Assembly (NCBI GenBank): GCA_021776825.1
Contig: JAJFFG010000050.1
Span: 62,001 to 126,000 of the forward strand
Reading direction: 5' to 3'
From: Planctomycetota bacterium
GTDB lineage: Bacteria; Planctomycetota; JAJSAM01; JAJVHW01
Length of the DNA stretch: 64,000 nucleotides
This document shows, one piece after another, positions 52,161 to 60,154 of this stretch. The notes beneath the pieces were generated by a model that worked only from the letters and a program-made list of their open reading frames with translations, ran no database searches and was not told the origin of the DNA. Numbering within the stretch: position 1 is the stretch's first letter; each line of letters opens with the position of its first letter. Position numbers and translations under genes: made by a program.

Positions 52161-54848
52161 TCAGCGACGGAGGGTCGAGGAGAGCCGCTGGAAGTCGCGC
52201 AGCGCGGCGCGTCGTTTGACGCGATCGGGCGAGAAGCCCGTGCGGCTCGCTGGGTCCTCTTTCAGGATCGCGTCCTTGGCGATCTCGGCCAGTTCGAGCC
52301 ACTCGGACTCGCGGCCGTTCAGCTCGAAGCCGTACAGGAACTGCAGGTTGTAGAAGTAGGCGTCCTGGTAGGCGCCGCCGGTCAGCTCGAAGGCACGGAG
52401 GTAGTGCTTCTCGGCCTCGGCGAAATCCTGAAGATCCACGAAGTAGTGGAGCATCAGCCCGGTGTCGTTGAAGACGCCGGCGTAGACCCAGCGCTCCTCG
52501 AACGGGAGATCCTCGACGTCGTCCGGCACGAGCGCCAACGCCTCGCGGTACGTGCGCAGACAGGTGTCGAGGATGCGCCGTGCGTCGTCCGGCGCCCCGT
52601 CGGGGAACGTGTGCATCCGCGCCGCACCGCGACTCGTGAAACTGGCGGCGACCTCGCGGAGGAGGAACGCCAGGTTGTTGCGAGCGAGGCACTGGAAGCG
52701 TCGGTCGTCCGAGTTCGCCTTCAGGAACAGGTCGTAGTCAGCGACGAGCGCGTCGACGGCTTCGAACCCGTCGAGTTCGCGCCCACGGATGTAGGCCTCG
52801 AACTCGGCGACCAGTCCCCGGAACCCGGGGTCGAGGGCGAGCGCGACGGTGTAGGCACCGACGGCTTCGTCGCGCTCCCCGCGGCGCGCGTGCACCTGCG
52901 CGAGGTAGACGTGCGGCCCGGCGCTGGCGGTCTCCTCGACCTCGATGCGTCGGCGCAAGGCCGTCTCGGCATCGTCGAGCCGACCCTGCTGCAGTCGCTC
53001 GTAGCCGAGGTGGTAGAGCAGAGCCGGGGAGTCCGGACGTGCGGTGGCGAGTTGTTCGAGCTCGGTCCGATAGGCGTCGAGGTCGGCCGACATCAGGCTG
53101 CGCAGTCCGGAGAGCGCGCGCTCGGCGACCGACTCGGCCTGAGCGGCGTCGGCGTACGCGGCGCGGGCGGCGGCGATCTCCCCGGGGTAGTGCCGTGCGT
53201 AGGCGCGGAACAGGCGACTGTCGTCGCAGAGCGTCGCGCCCTCGGCGGAGAGGGCATCGAGGAGCTCGGCCGCACGGCGCATGTCGGCCGGGCCCTGTTC
53301 GCCAGGAGTCCCGTCCACGTAGAGTCGCCACCCGCGTCGATAGACGTGGCCGGCGAGTGCCTCGCGCACGTTCGCGGGAGCGCCCGGCTCCGCAGAGCGA
53401 GTCTCCAGGATCTCGACCGCGAGGTCCTTGCGTCCGCGCGTCTCCGTCCACTGCGCTTCCAGCAGCAGAGCCTCGTCCCGCGTCCCGCGATCCCCGTCCG
53501 CAGCGACGCGCGCGCGACGCCACGCGAGGATCGCGTCCTCGGCTCGCGCCACGGCCATGGCGTCTTCGTGCCGCGTCAGCGCCGCGGAGACTTCGCCGAG
53601 CAGGATCAGGTGGCGGGCGACCGTCGCGTCGCCGTCGCGCTCGTGATCCGGTGAGAGCGCCCGGACGCGAGTGCGCAGCCGGGCCTCGGCGTCGTGGAGC
53701 ACAGGCGCTCGGTCGAGGGCCAGGCCGACGCGGGCGAGCACGTCGATCAACGCGTCGTTCGCCGGCTCGTCAGTGAGTTGGCGCTCGGCGATTGCCAAGG
53801 CCTCCTCCGGGCGTCCCGCCGCGAGCGCCTTCTCGCACTCGTCGAGCCGCGGAATCGCGCTGGACGTCAGCGACTCCAGGAACGCGACGAGGTCGGTGCG
53901 GTCCTCCTCGTCGAGCTCCAAGGGCCGGATGAGCGGCGACAGGTTCGCGTTCTCGCCGCCACCGTCGACGTAGAAGTCCACGACCTCCGGCAGCGTTGCG
54001 AGCGAGCCGTCGTGCATGAACGGTCCGGTCAGCGTGACGTTCCGGAGCGTCGGTGTCCGGAACGCTCCCTGATCCTCCGCGGCGCCACTGATCTTCCCGC
54101 GCCCGGGGTCGGTCTTGCCGTCGCCCTTGCCCGCGCCGGTGTTGTGGAAGCGCCCGTCCGAGAACGTCGCGTAGCTCTGCCGGATGGAATGGCACTGCAC
54201 GCAGCCGCCCGGGCCGATGAACACGCGGTAGCCGCGTTGCTGCGACTCCGTCAGCGCCTCGTCGTTCCCGTTCCACCAGCGGTCGAACGGCGCATCGCCG
54301 CCGACGAGTGTGCGCTCGAACGCGGCGAGAGCGCGCACGGTGCGTTGCAGCGTGACGGTGCGGTCGCCGAAGGCCGCCTCGAAGAGCGGCCCGTACTCCT
54401 CGATCGCGCCGACGTGCGTCGCGAACTCCGCGGCGTCGGGCCACCCGAGCTCGTCCGGATTGAGCAGCACCGCGCGCGCTTGCTCCTCGAGCGACGGGGC
54501 TCGTCCGTCGTGGAACAGATCGCGGACCAGGCCGACGTTCATCAGCGTGGGGGCGTTGCGCCCCAGGCGCTTGCCGCCGCGACCGACGGCCAGCGCCTTG
54601 CCGTCGGTGAAGGCGAGCGACGCCAGATGGCACGTGGCGCAGGCCATGTCGCCATCGACCGACAGACGCTGATCCGTGAACAGCTTCTCACCGAGTTCGA
54701 TCTTCGCGTCGGTGGTGCGGTTCGTGGCAGGCGCCAGCGGGTCGACGACGCCGCGGCGGACCTCGTCCTCGGCGGCCCACGCCAGCCCCACGCCAAGTGA
54801 GACCACGACGGCGAGGGCGACCGTGCTAGCGCCAGCGGATCGGGACAC
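52161..54848 (-). CDS. Dihaem cytochrome c peroxidase/MauG-type protein fused to TPR domain
   Basis: 895 aa. After a Sec signal, residues 45-340 form a dihaem peroxidase: the first haem site is MACATCHLA, the second GGCVQCHS, with GRNAPTLMNVGL and FRTPTLRNVTLTGPFMHDG typical of the CcpA/MauG family. From about 345 to the end come TPR helices (AGRPEEALAIAERQLTDEP, LLYHLGYERLQQGRLDDAE). Ordinary members are about 330-370 aa, so the fusion is unusual. It likely acts in the periplasm on peroxide or on a bound protein. It overlaps the upstream lipoprotein gene by 23 nt. Confidence 0.88.
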   Translation of the reverse strand: MSRSAGASTVALAVVVSLGVGLAWAAEDEVRRGVVDPLAPATNRTTDAKIELGEKLFTDQRLSVDGDMACATCHLASLAFTDGKALAVGRGGKRLGRNAPTLMNVGLVRDLFHDGRAPSLEEQARAVLLNPDELGWPDAAEFATHVGAIEEYGPLFEAAFGDRTVTLQRTVRALAAFERTLVGGDAPFDRWWNGNDEALTESQQRGYRVFIGPGGCVQCHSIRQSYATFSDGRFHNTGAGKGDGKTDPGRGKISGAAEDQGAFRTPTLRNVTLTGPFMHDGSLATLPEVVDFYVDGGGENANLSPLIRPLELDEEDRTDLVAFLESLTSSAIPRLDECEKALAAGRPEEALAIAERQLTDEPANDALIDVLARVGLALDRAPVLHDAEARLRTRVRALSPDHERDGDATVARHLILLGEVSAALTRHEDAMAVARAEDAILAWRRARVAADGDRGTRDEALLLEAQWTETRGRKDLAVEILETRSAEPGAPANVREALAGHVYRRGWRLYVDGTPGEQGPADMRRAAELLDALSAEGATLCDDSRLFRAYARHYPGEIAAARAAYADAAQAESVAERALSGLRSLMSADLDAYRTELEQLATARPDSPALLYHLGYERLQQGRLDDAETALRRRIEVEETASAGPHVYLAQVHARRGERDEAVGAYTVALALDPGFRGLVAEFEAYIRGRELDGFEAVDALVADYDLFLKANSDDRRFQCLARNNLAFLLREVAASFTSRGAARMHTFPDGAPDDARRILDTCLRTYREALALVPDDVEDLPFEERWVYAGVFNDTGLMLHYFVDLQDFAEAEKHYLRAFELTGGAYQDAYFYNLQFLYGFELNGRESEWLELAEIAKDAILKEDPASRTGFSPDRVKRRAALRDFQRLSSTLRR

Positions 54849-55767
54849 GGCGGAAGCGCTCCGTCAACTCGGGTGTGAGGACGATTCGGACGTCGCGACG
54901 CAACGCTCCGGCACGAAGGTCGGTCGCACGTTCCTCGGCGTCGGCTGCCGCAGCGACGAGGCCGTCTGCACGGAGCCGTTCGGCCTGCGAGAGCAACTCG
55001 TTCGGCGTCGGGACTCCGGGAGCGGCGCCCTCGGCGGGCTCGTCGGCGGAGCGTGCGAACCGGGCGTCGTAGAGGATCAGCGGCCGGACCTCGACCCAGA
55101 GCTCCGTCCCGTCGTCTGGGTCGCGCGTCGGCCCGCCGCGGGCGATCTGCGGCCGATTGGTCCAGTTGGTCGTGATGAGCTCGCCGGCCTCCGACTCGAT
55201 CCACTCCCACTCGCAGCCATCCCCGAGCGCCGTCACCGTGAGGTCGAACGTGTGCTCATCGCCCGACGGGCGCCCGGTGTCGGGGCCGGTCCAGGGGCCG
55301 TACGCGACGAGCACGGTCGTCTCGTCAGTGACCGTGACCTCCACGTCCAGCTCGAGGCCCGTGCCGTAGGCGGCGTCGGGATCCGGCGGCGGCGTGCGAC
55401 GGAAGGCCAGGAAGCGATCGGCGTACGCCATCGGCTGCTCGGCGAACGCGTCGCCCGGAAGAACGAAGAGCTGCGCGTTGTCCGTGATCGTGTAGCCGTC
55501 CGGCTGGTCGCGGTAGTGGATGCGGAACGTGCCGTCGCCGCGTTCCGGCGGAACCAGGCGCAGGATGCCGAACCCGAGCAAACTCGTACCAGAGTAGTCG
55601 ATCCACGGGCGCTTCTGGATGGCTGTCGACGCCGCGGCCGGCTTTGGCGGCGTGAGCGTGTCCTCTAGCGGCAGCGTGTCCTCTAGCGGCAGGGTCGCCG
55701 GGTCGGATTCCGGACCGCAGGCTGTGCTTGTGAGGACCAGGAGGAGGAGAGCAGCCGATCGGCGCAT
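54826..55767 (-). CDS. Lipoprotein of unknown function preceding the peroxidase
   Basis: 313 aa from ATG 55767. The lipobox is TSTAC. The first mature residues contain a duplicated LPLEDT unit from an 18-bp repeat. The body has beta-rich segments (TFRIHYRDQPDGYTITDNAQ, VEVTVTDETTVLVAYG, TFDLTVTAL) and a basic helical tail. GACACT ends 6 nt before the ATG and may be a start-adjacent -10. The 23-nt overlap with the peroxidase gene implies joint function. No family recognised. Confidence 0.7.
   Translation of the reverse strand: MRRSAALLLLVLTSTACGPESDPATLPLEDTLPLEDTLTPPKPAAASTAIQKRPWIDYSGTSLLGFGILRLVPPERGDGTFRIHYRDQPDGYTITDNAQLFVLPGDAFAEQPMAYADRFLAFRRTPPPDPDAAYGTGLELDVEVTVTDETTVLVAYGPWTGPDTGRPSGDEHTFDLTVTALGDGCEWEWIESEAGELITTNWTNRPQIARGGPTRDPDDGTELWVEVRPLILYDARFARSADEPAEGAAPGVPTPNELLSQAERLRADGLVAAAADAEERATDLRAGALRRDVRIVLTPELTERFRRVPIRWR
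55657..55692 (+). repeat. 18-bp in-frame duplication in a lipoprotein spacer
   Basis: CGTGTCCTCTAGCGGCAG at 55657-55674 and again at 55675-55692. On the minus strand it doubles six residues (LPLEDT) soon after the lipidated Cys. Both copies carry an internal CTAG. Confidence 0.9.
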
Positions 55768-55882
55768 GCAGGGAGTGTCCGGGGTCGTGGGGGACGGGTC
55801 AACGAGGGCTGCCGCGTGCGCCGCCGCCGATGCGCCCAGATCTGCAGATTTCGTTCCGTGAGCACCGCGGGCCGGACGCACC

Positions 55883-56878
55883 ATGCACGGCATGAGCACA
55901 GACGGCGAGCACCGCATCCTCGAGGTCGATCTGGTGCGCTTCGAACGAGGCGACGCCACCGCCCGTCGAGCGGTGGTCGATGGGGTCCTGCGGAGCCTGG
56001 GAACGGGCTTCGTCTACCTGAAGCACGACGTTCCCGAGGGACTGATCGACGACGCCTACGGGATGCTCGCCGAGTTCTTCCACCTCCCTGGGGAGCAGAA
56101 GGACCGCTACATCGCCGAGGGCTCGATGGGGCAGACCGGTTACACGGGTCTCCTCGTGGAAACGGCCGCCGACCGCGATCAGCCCGACTGGAAAGAGATG
56201 CTCAACTGGGGTCGGGAGCTGCCGGCGGGTCACCCGCTGCGTCGTAAGTTTCCGCATCGCTACATGGAGCGTGTGTTCCCGGAGAGCGATGTCCCGGGCA
56301 TCAGTGCGACATTGACGCTGCTGTGGGAGCGCTTCGAGGATGTGCAGCGCCGGTTCCTGCGGGTGATCGCCGCGGGCGTCGGCGCCGGGTCAGGCTACTT
56401 CGACGGCATGCTCGCCGACGGTCCGACGCTCTGTCGGGCCATCCGCTATCCGCCGATGCCGGAGGCGCCGGGCGAGGGCTTCATCTGGGCCGATGAGCAC
56501 GAGGACATCAATCTCGTCACCGCATTGCCGCGGGCGACGGCCCCCGGGCTGCAGGTCCTCATCGAGGGCGACTGGGTCGACGCGATGGCCCCGGCCGGCT
56601 ACGCCATCCTGAACACGGGCATGATGATCGAGCGCGTGACCAACGGTCGCATCGCTGCGGGCCCGCACCGAGTCGTCGCGCCGCCGGATACGACGGAAGA
56701 GCGCTTCTCGGTCGTGCAGTTCTGCCATCCGTCACCGTGGACGATCCTGGCTCCGCTCGCGTGCTGCATCGACGCCGATCGACCACAGCAGGCGCACCCG
56801 ATCCTCGCGGGTGACTGGCTGGATCAGGTGCTGTACGACATCAACCTGCTCGAGGACGCTAGCCCGGACCATTCATGA
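55883..56878 (+). CDS. 2-oxoglutarate/Fe(II)-dependent oxygenase, IPNS-like
   Basis: 331 aa. DIOX_N-type N-terminus (VVDGVLRSLGTGFVYLKHD). The iron ligands are His and Asp of ADEHEDINLVTALP and His of AAGPHRVVAP, and the co-substrate Arg-x-Ser is in ERFSVVQF. Isopenicillin-N-synthase-like enzymes hydroxylate or cyclise small molecules; the substrate here is unknown. ATG 55892 is an alternative start. The last six codons and the TGA are derived from the end of the inserted MITE-like element. Confidence 0.9.
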   Translation: MHGMSTDGEHRILEVDLVRFERGDATARRAVVDGVLRSLGTGFVYLKHDVPEGLIDDAYGMLAEFFHLPGEQKDRYIAEGSMGQTGYTGLLVETAADRDQPDWKEMLNWGRELPAGHPLRRKFPHRYMERVFPESDVPGISATLTLLWERFEDVQRRFLRVIAAGVGAGSGYFDGMLADGPTLCRAIRYPPMPEAPGEGFIWADEHEDINLVTALPRATAPGLQVLIEGDWVDAMAPAGYAILNTGMMIERVTNGRIAAGPHRVVAPPDTTEERFSVVQFCHPSPWTILAPLACCIDADRPQQAHPILAGDWLDQVLYDINLLEDASPDHS

Positions 56879-57095
56879 CGACTCACACACCTGAGCGGTC
56901 CAGTCCGCCGATCTCGGCGTTGCGCCTCCTCCGAGACGGAACGACGTCGCAGTCGTCGGCGCGCCTTGATCTCGACGCCCCGTCCTCGCTCAGGACGGAC
57001 CTCTCCGCGCGTGCCGTGGCCCCCGCATCCAGGCGCCTCGTGACCTTCCGGACGACGGTCGACACGGAGTGCGCGAGCCTCATGAATAGGCCGGG
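56863..57095 (+). mobile_element. MITE-like element, copy 2 (233 bp)
   Basis: Ends CCCGGACCATTCATGA and (reverse complement of the right end) CCCGGCCTATTCATGA. Flanks are CTAG (56859-56862) and CCAG (57096-57099), a 4-bp duplication with one change. The interior closely matches the copy at 9223-9456. No transposase. The left end is read through by the oxygenase gene, whose stop lies inside the element. Confidence 0.8.
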
Positions 57096-57124
57096 CCAGG
57101 CGCGTCCCCGCGAGCGACTGATCA

Positions 57125-58969
57125 TCAGCGCGCGCCGGCCGTCTCGAGCCGCGGCTTCTCCGCACCCTGCGTCACGGTGACGAAGCGATCGGCCGGGAGG
57201 TCGTCGAACCGACTCACGCTCTTCTTGCCGTCCGGCCAGCGCACGACGAGCCGCGTCACGCTCTCGTTCGCGCCGAGTCCGAAGCAGGCCTCCGGCGGGT
57301 CCTGATGGTTCGCCAGTCCGGAGCCGCAGCGGATCTCGCGCGTCTGCGTCACGCCGCCCGCCGTCATCTCGATGCGGGCACCGATTCCGTCGCGATTGGC
57401 GCCGCCGGCACCGGACCCGACCAGTCGTACGTTCAGCCAGTGGTTGCCGTTGCGGTTCGCCACGTCGTTGCGCAGCAGTCCGACCTGGTTGATCTTGATC
57501 CCGCCCATGTGCTCGTCGCGATGCGCCTGCGACAGTCGCATGAACGAGCGCCCGATCAGGATGTCGACGTCGCCATCGCGATCGAAGTCGCCCAATGACA
57601 GGCTTCCGCAGCCTTCCCAGCCGAGTTGAGCGGCGTCGGTCGCATCCTCGAACGTGTGGTCGGGAAGCTGACGGTAGATGCGCAGGAACTGCCCGTCGGG
57701 ATAGTCCCCCGATGCGATCAGCAGGTCCTGGAGTCCGTCGTTGTCGAGGTCGGCCCAGCCGGTGTGCAGATCGCCGTTGTTCCAGTTCTTGTCGTCGCGC
57801 CGTGGCCTCGGGGGCAGGAACTCGGCAACCGTCGCGCGCCGGAAGCCCCAGCGCTCGTTGATCAGCAGGGCCGACAGGTCGGACGCCTCTCCGGCCCACC
57901 CATGCGTGATCTCGGCGAGGAAACAGTCGAGATCGCCGTCGTTGTCGTAGTCCGCGACGGCACAGTCGAACGTGTTGCCGTTGCTGCGGAACGGAGCCTC
58001 GTCCTTCCGCCCGCGTTTGCGAACCCACTCGGGGTAGCGTCCGTGCTGGATGCTGTCGCCGGCGAACATCGTCTCGCGGCCGACGTCCGTGAAGCGGCCG
58101 TTGCCATCGTTGCGCCACTGACGATTCCACTGGCGGCCGTACGAGAGCGCGAGGAGGTCTTGGTCGCCGTCGTTGTCGAGATCCGCGTGGGTCACGCCGT
58201 ACGACGGACGGGACGACCCGTCCAGCGCTGGCTCGGGCACGGTCATCAATCCGGCGGCCTCGGTGCCATCGACGAACCCGCCGCCGCCGTCGCCCTTCCA
58301 GAGGCGATCGACGCCGCACCCGTAGAGCACGCCGTAGCGTCGGTACTCGCGCCCCTCGAAGAGGTCGAGCGCGCCGTCGGCATCGACGTCGACGATCGCC
58401 AACGCCATCGACGCTCCAGCGCTGTCCGGGGCGGCGAACGGAGATGCAGGCGCCGCAGTGAACCGCGCGCGGCCGTCGTTCAGAAACACCTTCGATCGAT
58501 GTCCATGATCGGCCTTCGGGACGGTCACGAACTTCGAGCCGTCGAAGTGCTCCCAGTGGACCTTGATGCCGTAGAGCGCGTCCTGATCACCGTCGTTGTC
58601 GACATCAGCGAAGTAGAGGTACTGCGGCACGAGATCGCGCTTCTTCGTCTTCTCCTTGTCGGGCTTCCCGTTCGCGTTGAGCGGCACGAACTTGATCTCG
58701 GGATACGGGATGCCGGTGTCCTCGAGCTCCTTGAACTTCGTGCCGCCCTTGCGCGAGCGGAAGAAGCGGCGACGCGCGAGAACGAGGTCCCAGTACCCGT
58801 CGCCGTCAAGGTCCGTGAAGATGCAGTCCTTCCCGCGCACGTCGGTCAAGCCGACGTCGTCGGCGACGTCGGTGAACCACGGTGCAGGAGTCGTGAGCTC
58901 CTGACCGGTCGCGTCCGGCATCAGCAGGAACGCGGCGACAACAGCGGCGACGATGGGTCGGAGGTGCAT
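57125..58969 (-). CDS. Exported FG-GAP/VCBS-repeat protein with UnbV (ASPIC) domain
   Basis: 614 aa. A Sec signal peptide is followed by about seven FG-GAP/VCBS blades with calcium loops such as FTDLDGDGYWDLV, FADVDNDGDQDAL, HADLDNDGDQDLL and GDFDRDGDVDILIG. The C-terminal 100 residues are the ASPIC/UnbV domain (NHWLNVRLVG, GIGARIEM, VRWPDGKK). These are secreted beta-propeller proteins, abundant in Planctomycetota, of mostly unknown function. TATCCT ends 6 nt before the ATG. Confidence 0.92.
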   Translation of the reverse strand: MHLRPIVAAVVAAFLLMPDATGQELTTPAPWFTDVADDVGLTDVRGKDCIFTDLDGDGYWDLVLARRRFFRSRKGGTKFKELEDTGIPYPEIKFVPLNANGKPDKEKTKKRDLVPQYLYFADVDNDGDQDALYGIKVHWEHFDGSKFVTVPKADHGHRSKVFLNDGRARFTAAPASPFAAPDSAGASMALAIVDVDADGALDLFEGREYRRYGVLYGCGVDRLWKGDGGGGFVDGTEAAGLMTVPEPALDGSSRPSYGVTHADLDNDGDQDLLALSYGRQWNRQWRNDGNGRFTDVGRETMFAGDSIQHGRYPEWVRKRGRKDEAPFRSNGNTFDCAVADYDNDGDLDCFLAEITHGWAGEASDLSALLINERWGFRRATVAEFLPPRPRRDDKNWNNGDLHTGWADLDNDGLQDLLIASGDYPDGQFLRIYRQLPDHTFEDATDAAQLGWEGCGSLSLGDFDRDGDVDILIGRSFMRLSQAHRDEHMGGIKINQVGLLRNDVANRNGNHWLNVRLVGSGAGGANRDGIGARIEMTAGGVTQTREIRCGSGLANHQDPPEACFGLGANESVTRLVVRWPDGKKSVSRFDDLPADRFVTVTQGAEKPRLETAGAR

Positions 58970-58975
58970 CGCGGC

Positions 58976-58981
58976 AGGATA
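58976..58981 (-). promoter_or_regulatory. -10 box 6 nt before the FG-GAP gene
   Basis: On the minus strand TATCCT, then GCCGCG, then ATG 58969. It lies 10 nt from the CTAG element. Confidence 0.4.
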
Positions 58982-58990
58982 GGCGTTGAG

Positions 58991-59053
58991 CTAGCAGCCT
59001 GTCGGCGTTTCGGCGTCGCCGTGCGGGAGACCGCCGGCGCGACAGGCTGCTAG
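58991..59053 (-). mobile_element. 63-bp palindromic CTAG element, copy 3
   Basis: Same length, arms and GAGACCGCCGGCG core as the copy at 48716-48778. The right CTAG (59050-59053) supplies the stop codon of the leftward cytochrome gene. Confidence 0.8.
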
Positions 59054-59907
59054 CGCGCGAACACGGAGTCGCTCCACGTGGCCGTCCCGCCGAGGTGCGA
59101 GGTCACGACGAGCAGTGCGATCGTCGCGAACAGCGCGAACCGGTAGGCACGCGTGGGGGCCGAGGCGGCTGGGAGCTCTCGCACCTGCACTGCAAGTCGG
59201 CACGCGGCCAACGCGAACAGCGTCGTCGCGATCCCCAGCCAACGGTGGGAGGTCAGCGCGTACTCGAGGTCGGATGCGAAGAACCAGCCCGAGATCGTCG
59301 CGGCGCACGATCCGAGTGTCCCCAGGAGCAGACAGAACTCGGCCGCCGGGCGGAAGCGCTGCTGACCGCGCAGGATGAACGCGAGCTCAGCGAGGGCGGC
59401 GGCGACGAGCAGGCCGATGGGGAAGTGCAGCACGATCGGGTGGAGCTGGCCGACGTAGTGGGCGGTCGCGGAGACCTCCGCGGTCGCCGGCAACTCGGCG
59501 AGCGTCGACGGGTCGACCGGTCCGGGCGGCGCGCCGTCGTCGATCCACGCGCGCACCGCCTCGCGCTCGGCCTCGGTCAGCGCCGGATGGTCGCTCCGCG
59601 GTGGCGGCATCGTGCCGTCGACGATCGTGCGCCACAGAGCCGAGTCGGCGGATCGTCCTCGCGAGATGTACTCACCCGCGCGGGAGAGCTGCCGCAGATC
59701 GAGGACGAAACCGAAGCCGCCCTTCGGTCGCCGCAGCCGATCGCTGTGACACGGCGAACAGCTCCGGGCGAACACCTCGTACGCCGGCTGGGCCGTCCCC
59801 TGGACCTCGGCCTCGACTGTGTTCGCCGCCGACACCGGGTCTTGCGCGGACGCCGGCAGTGCAGCGGCCAGTGCGAGCAGGACGGTGGCGATGAGCGGGC
59901 GGAGCAT
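59050..59907 (-). CDS. Planctomycete-type cytochrome c with 4-TM DUF2231-like tail
   Basis: 285 aa. A Sec signal precedes one haem site (SCSPCHSDRLRRPKGGF) in the PSCyt1-type domain with TMPPPRSDHPALTEAE. Residues 155-285 form four membrane helices starting LHPIVLHFPIGLLVAAALAE, like DUF2231. It probably passes electrons between periplasm and membrane. Its stop is in the CTAG element. It is divergent from the octahaem gene pair. Confidence 0.88.
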   Translation of the reverse strand: MLRPLIATVLLALAAALPASAQDPVSAANTVEAEVQGTAQPAYEVFARSCSPCHSDRLRRPKGGFGFVLDLRQLSRAGEYISRGRSADSALWRTIVDGTMPPPRSDHPALTEAEREAVRAWIDDGAPPGPVDPSTLAELPATAEVSATAHYVGQLHPIVLHFPIGLLVAAALAELAFILRGQQRFRPAAEFCLLLGTLGSCAATISGWFFASDLEYALTSHRWLGIATTLFALAACRLAVQVRELPAASAPTRAYRFALFATIALLVVTSHLGGTATWSDSVFAR

Positions 59908-60154
59908 GCGGAAGGCCTCTCACCCTGGCATGCCGCCCTGCCTGGCGCGCGGGGCGAGCGGGCTACGGGCGCACATACGGCGGCAATGTGGAACCTGAGT
60001 CACTCCTGGGGCCCACAGGCGCGCCGTGCGCGCTGTTCGCGTCCGGCGCGCGCCCGGTGCCCTGCGAGGATCGAGATTGGCCGTGGCCGGGCTCGCGCGT
60101 CTGTTCGTGCGACCGGGCCCCTCACCAGGGGAGCAGCGTCGGGCGATCGTCACC

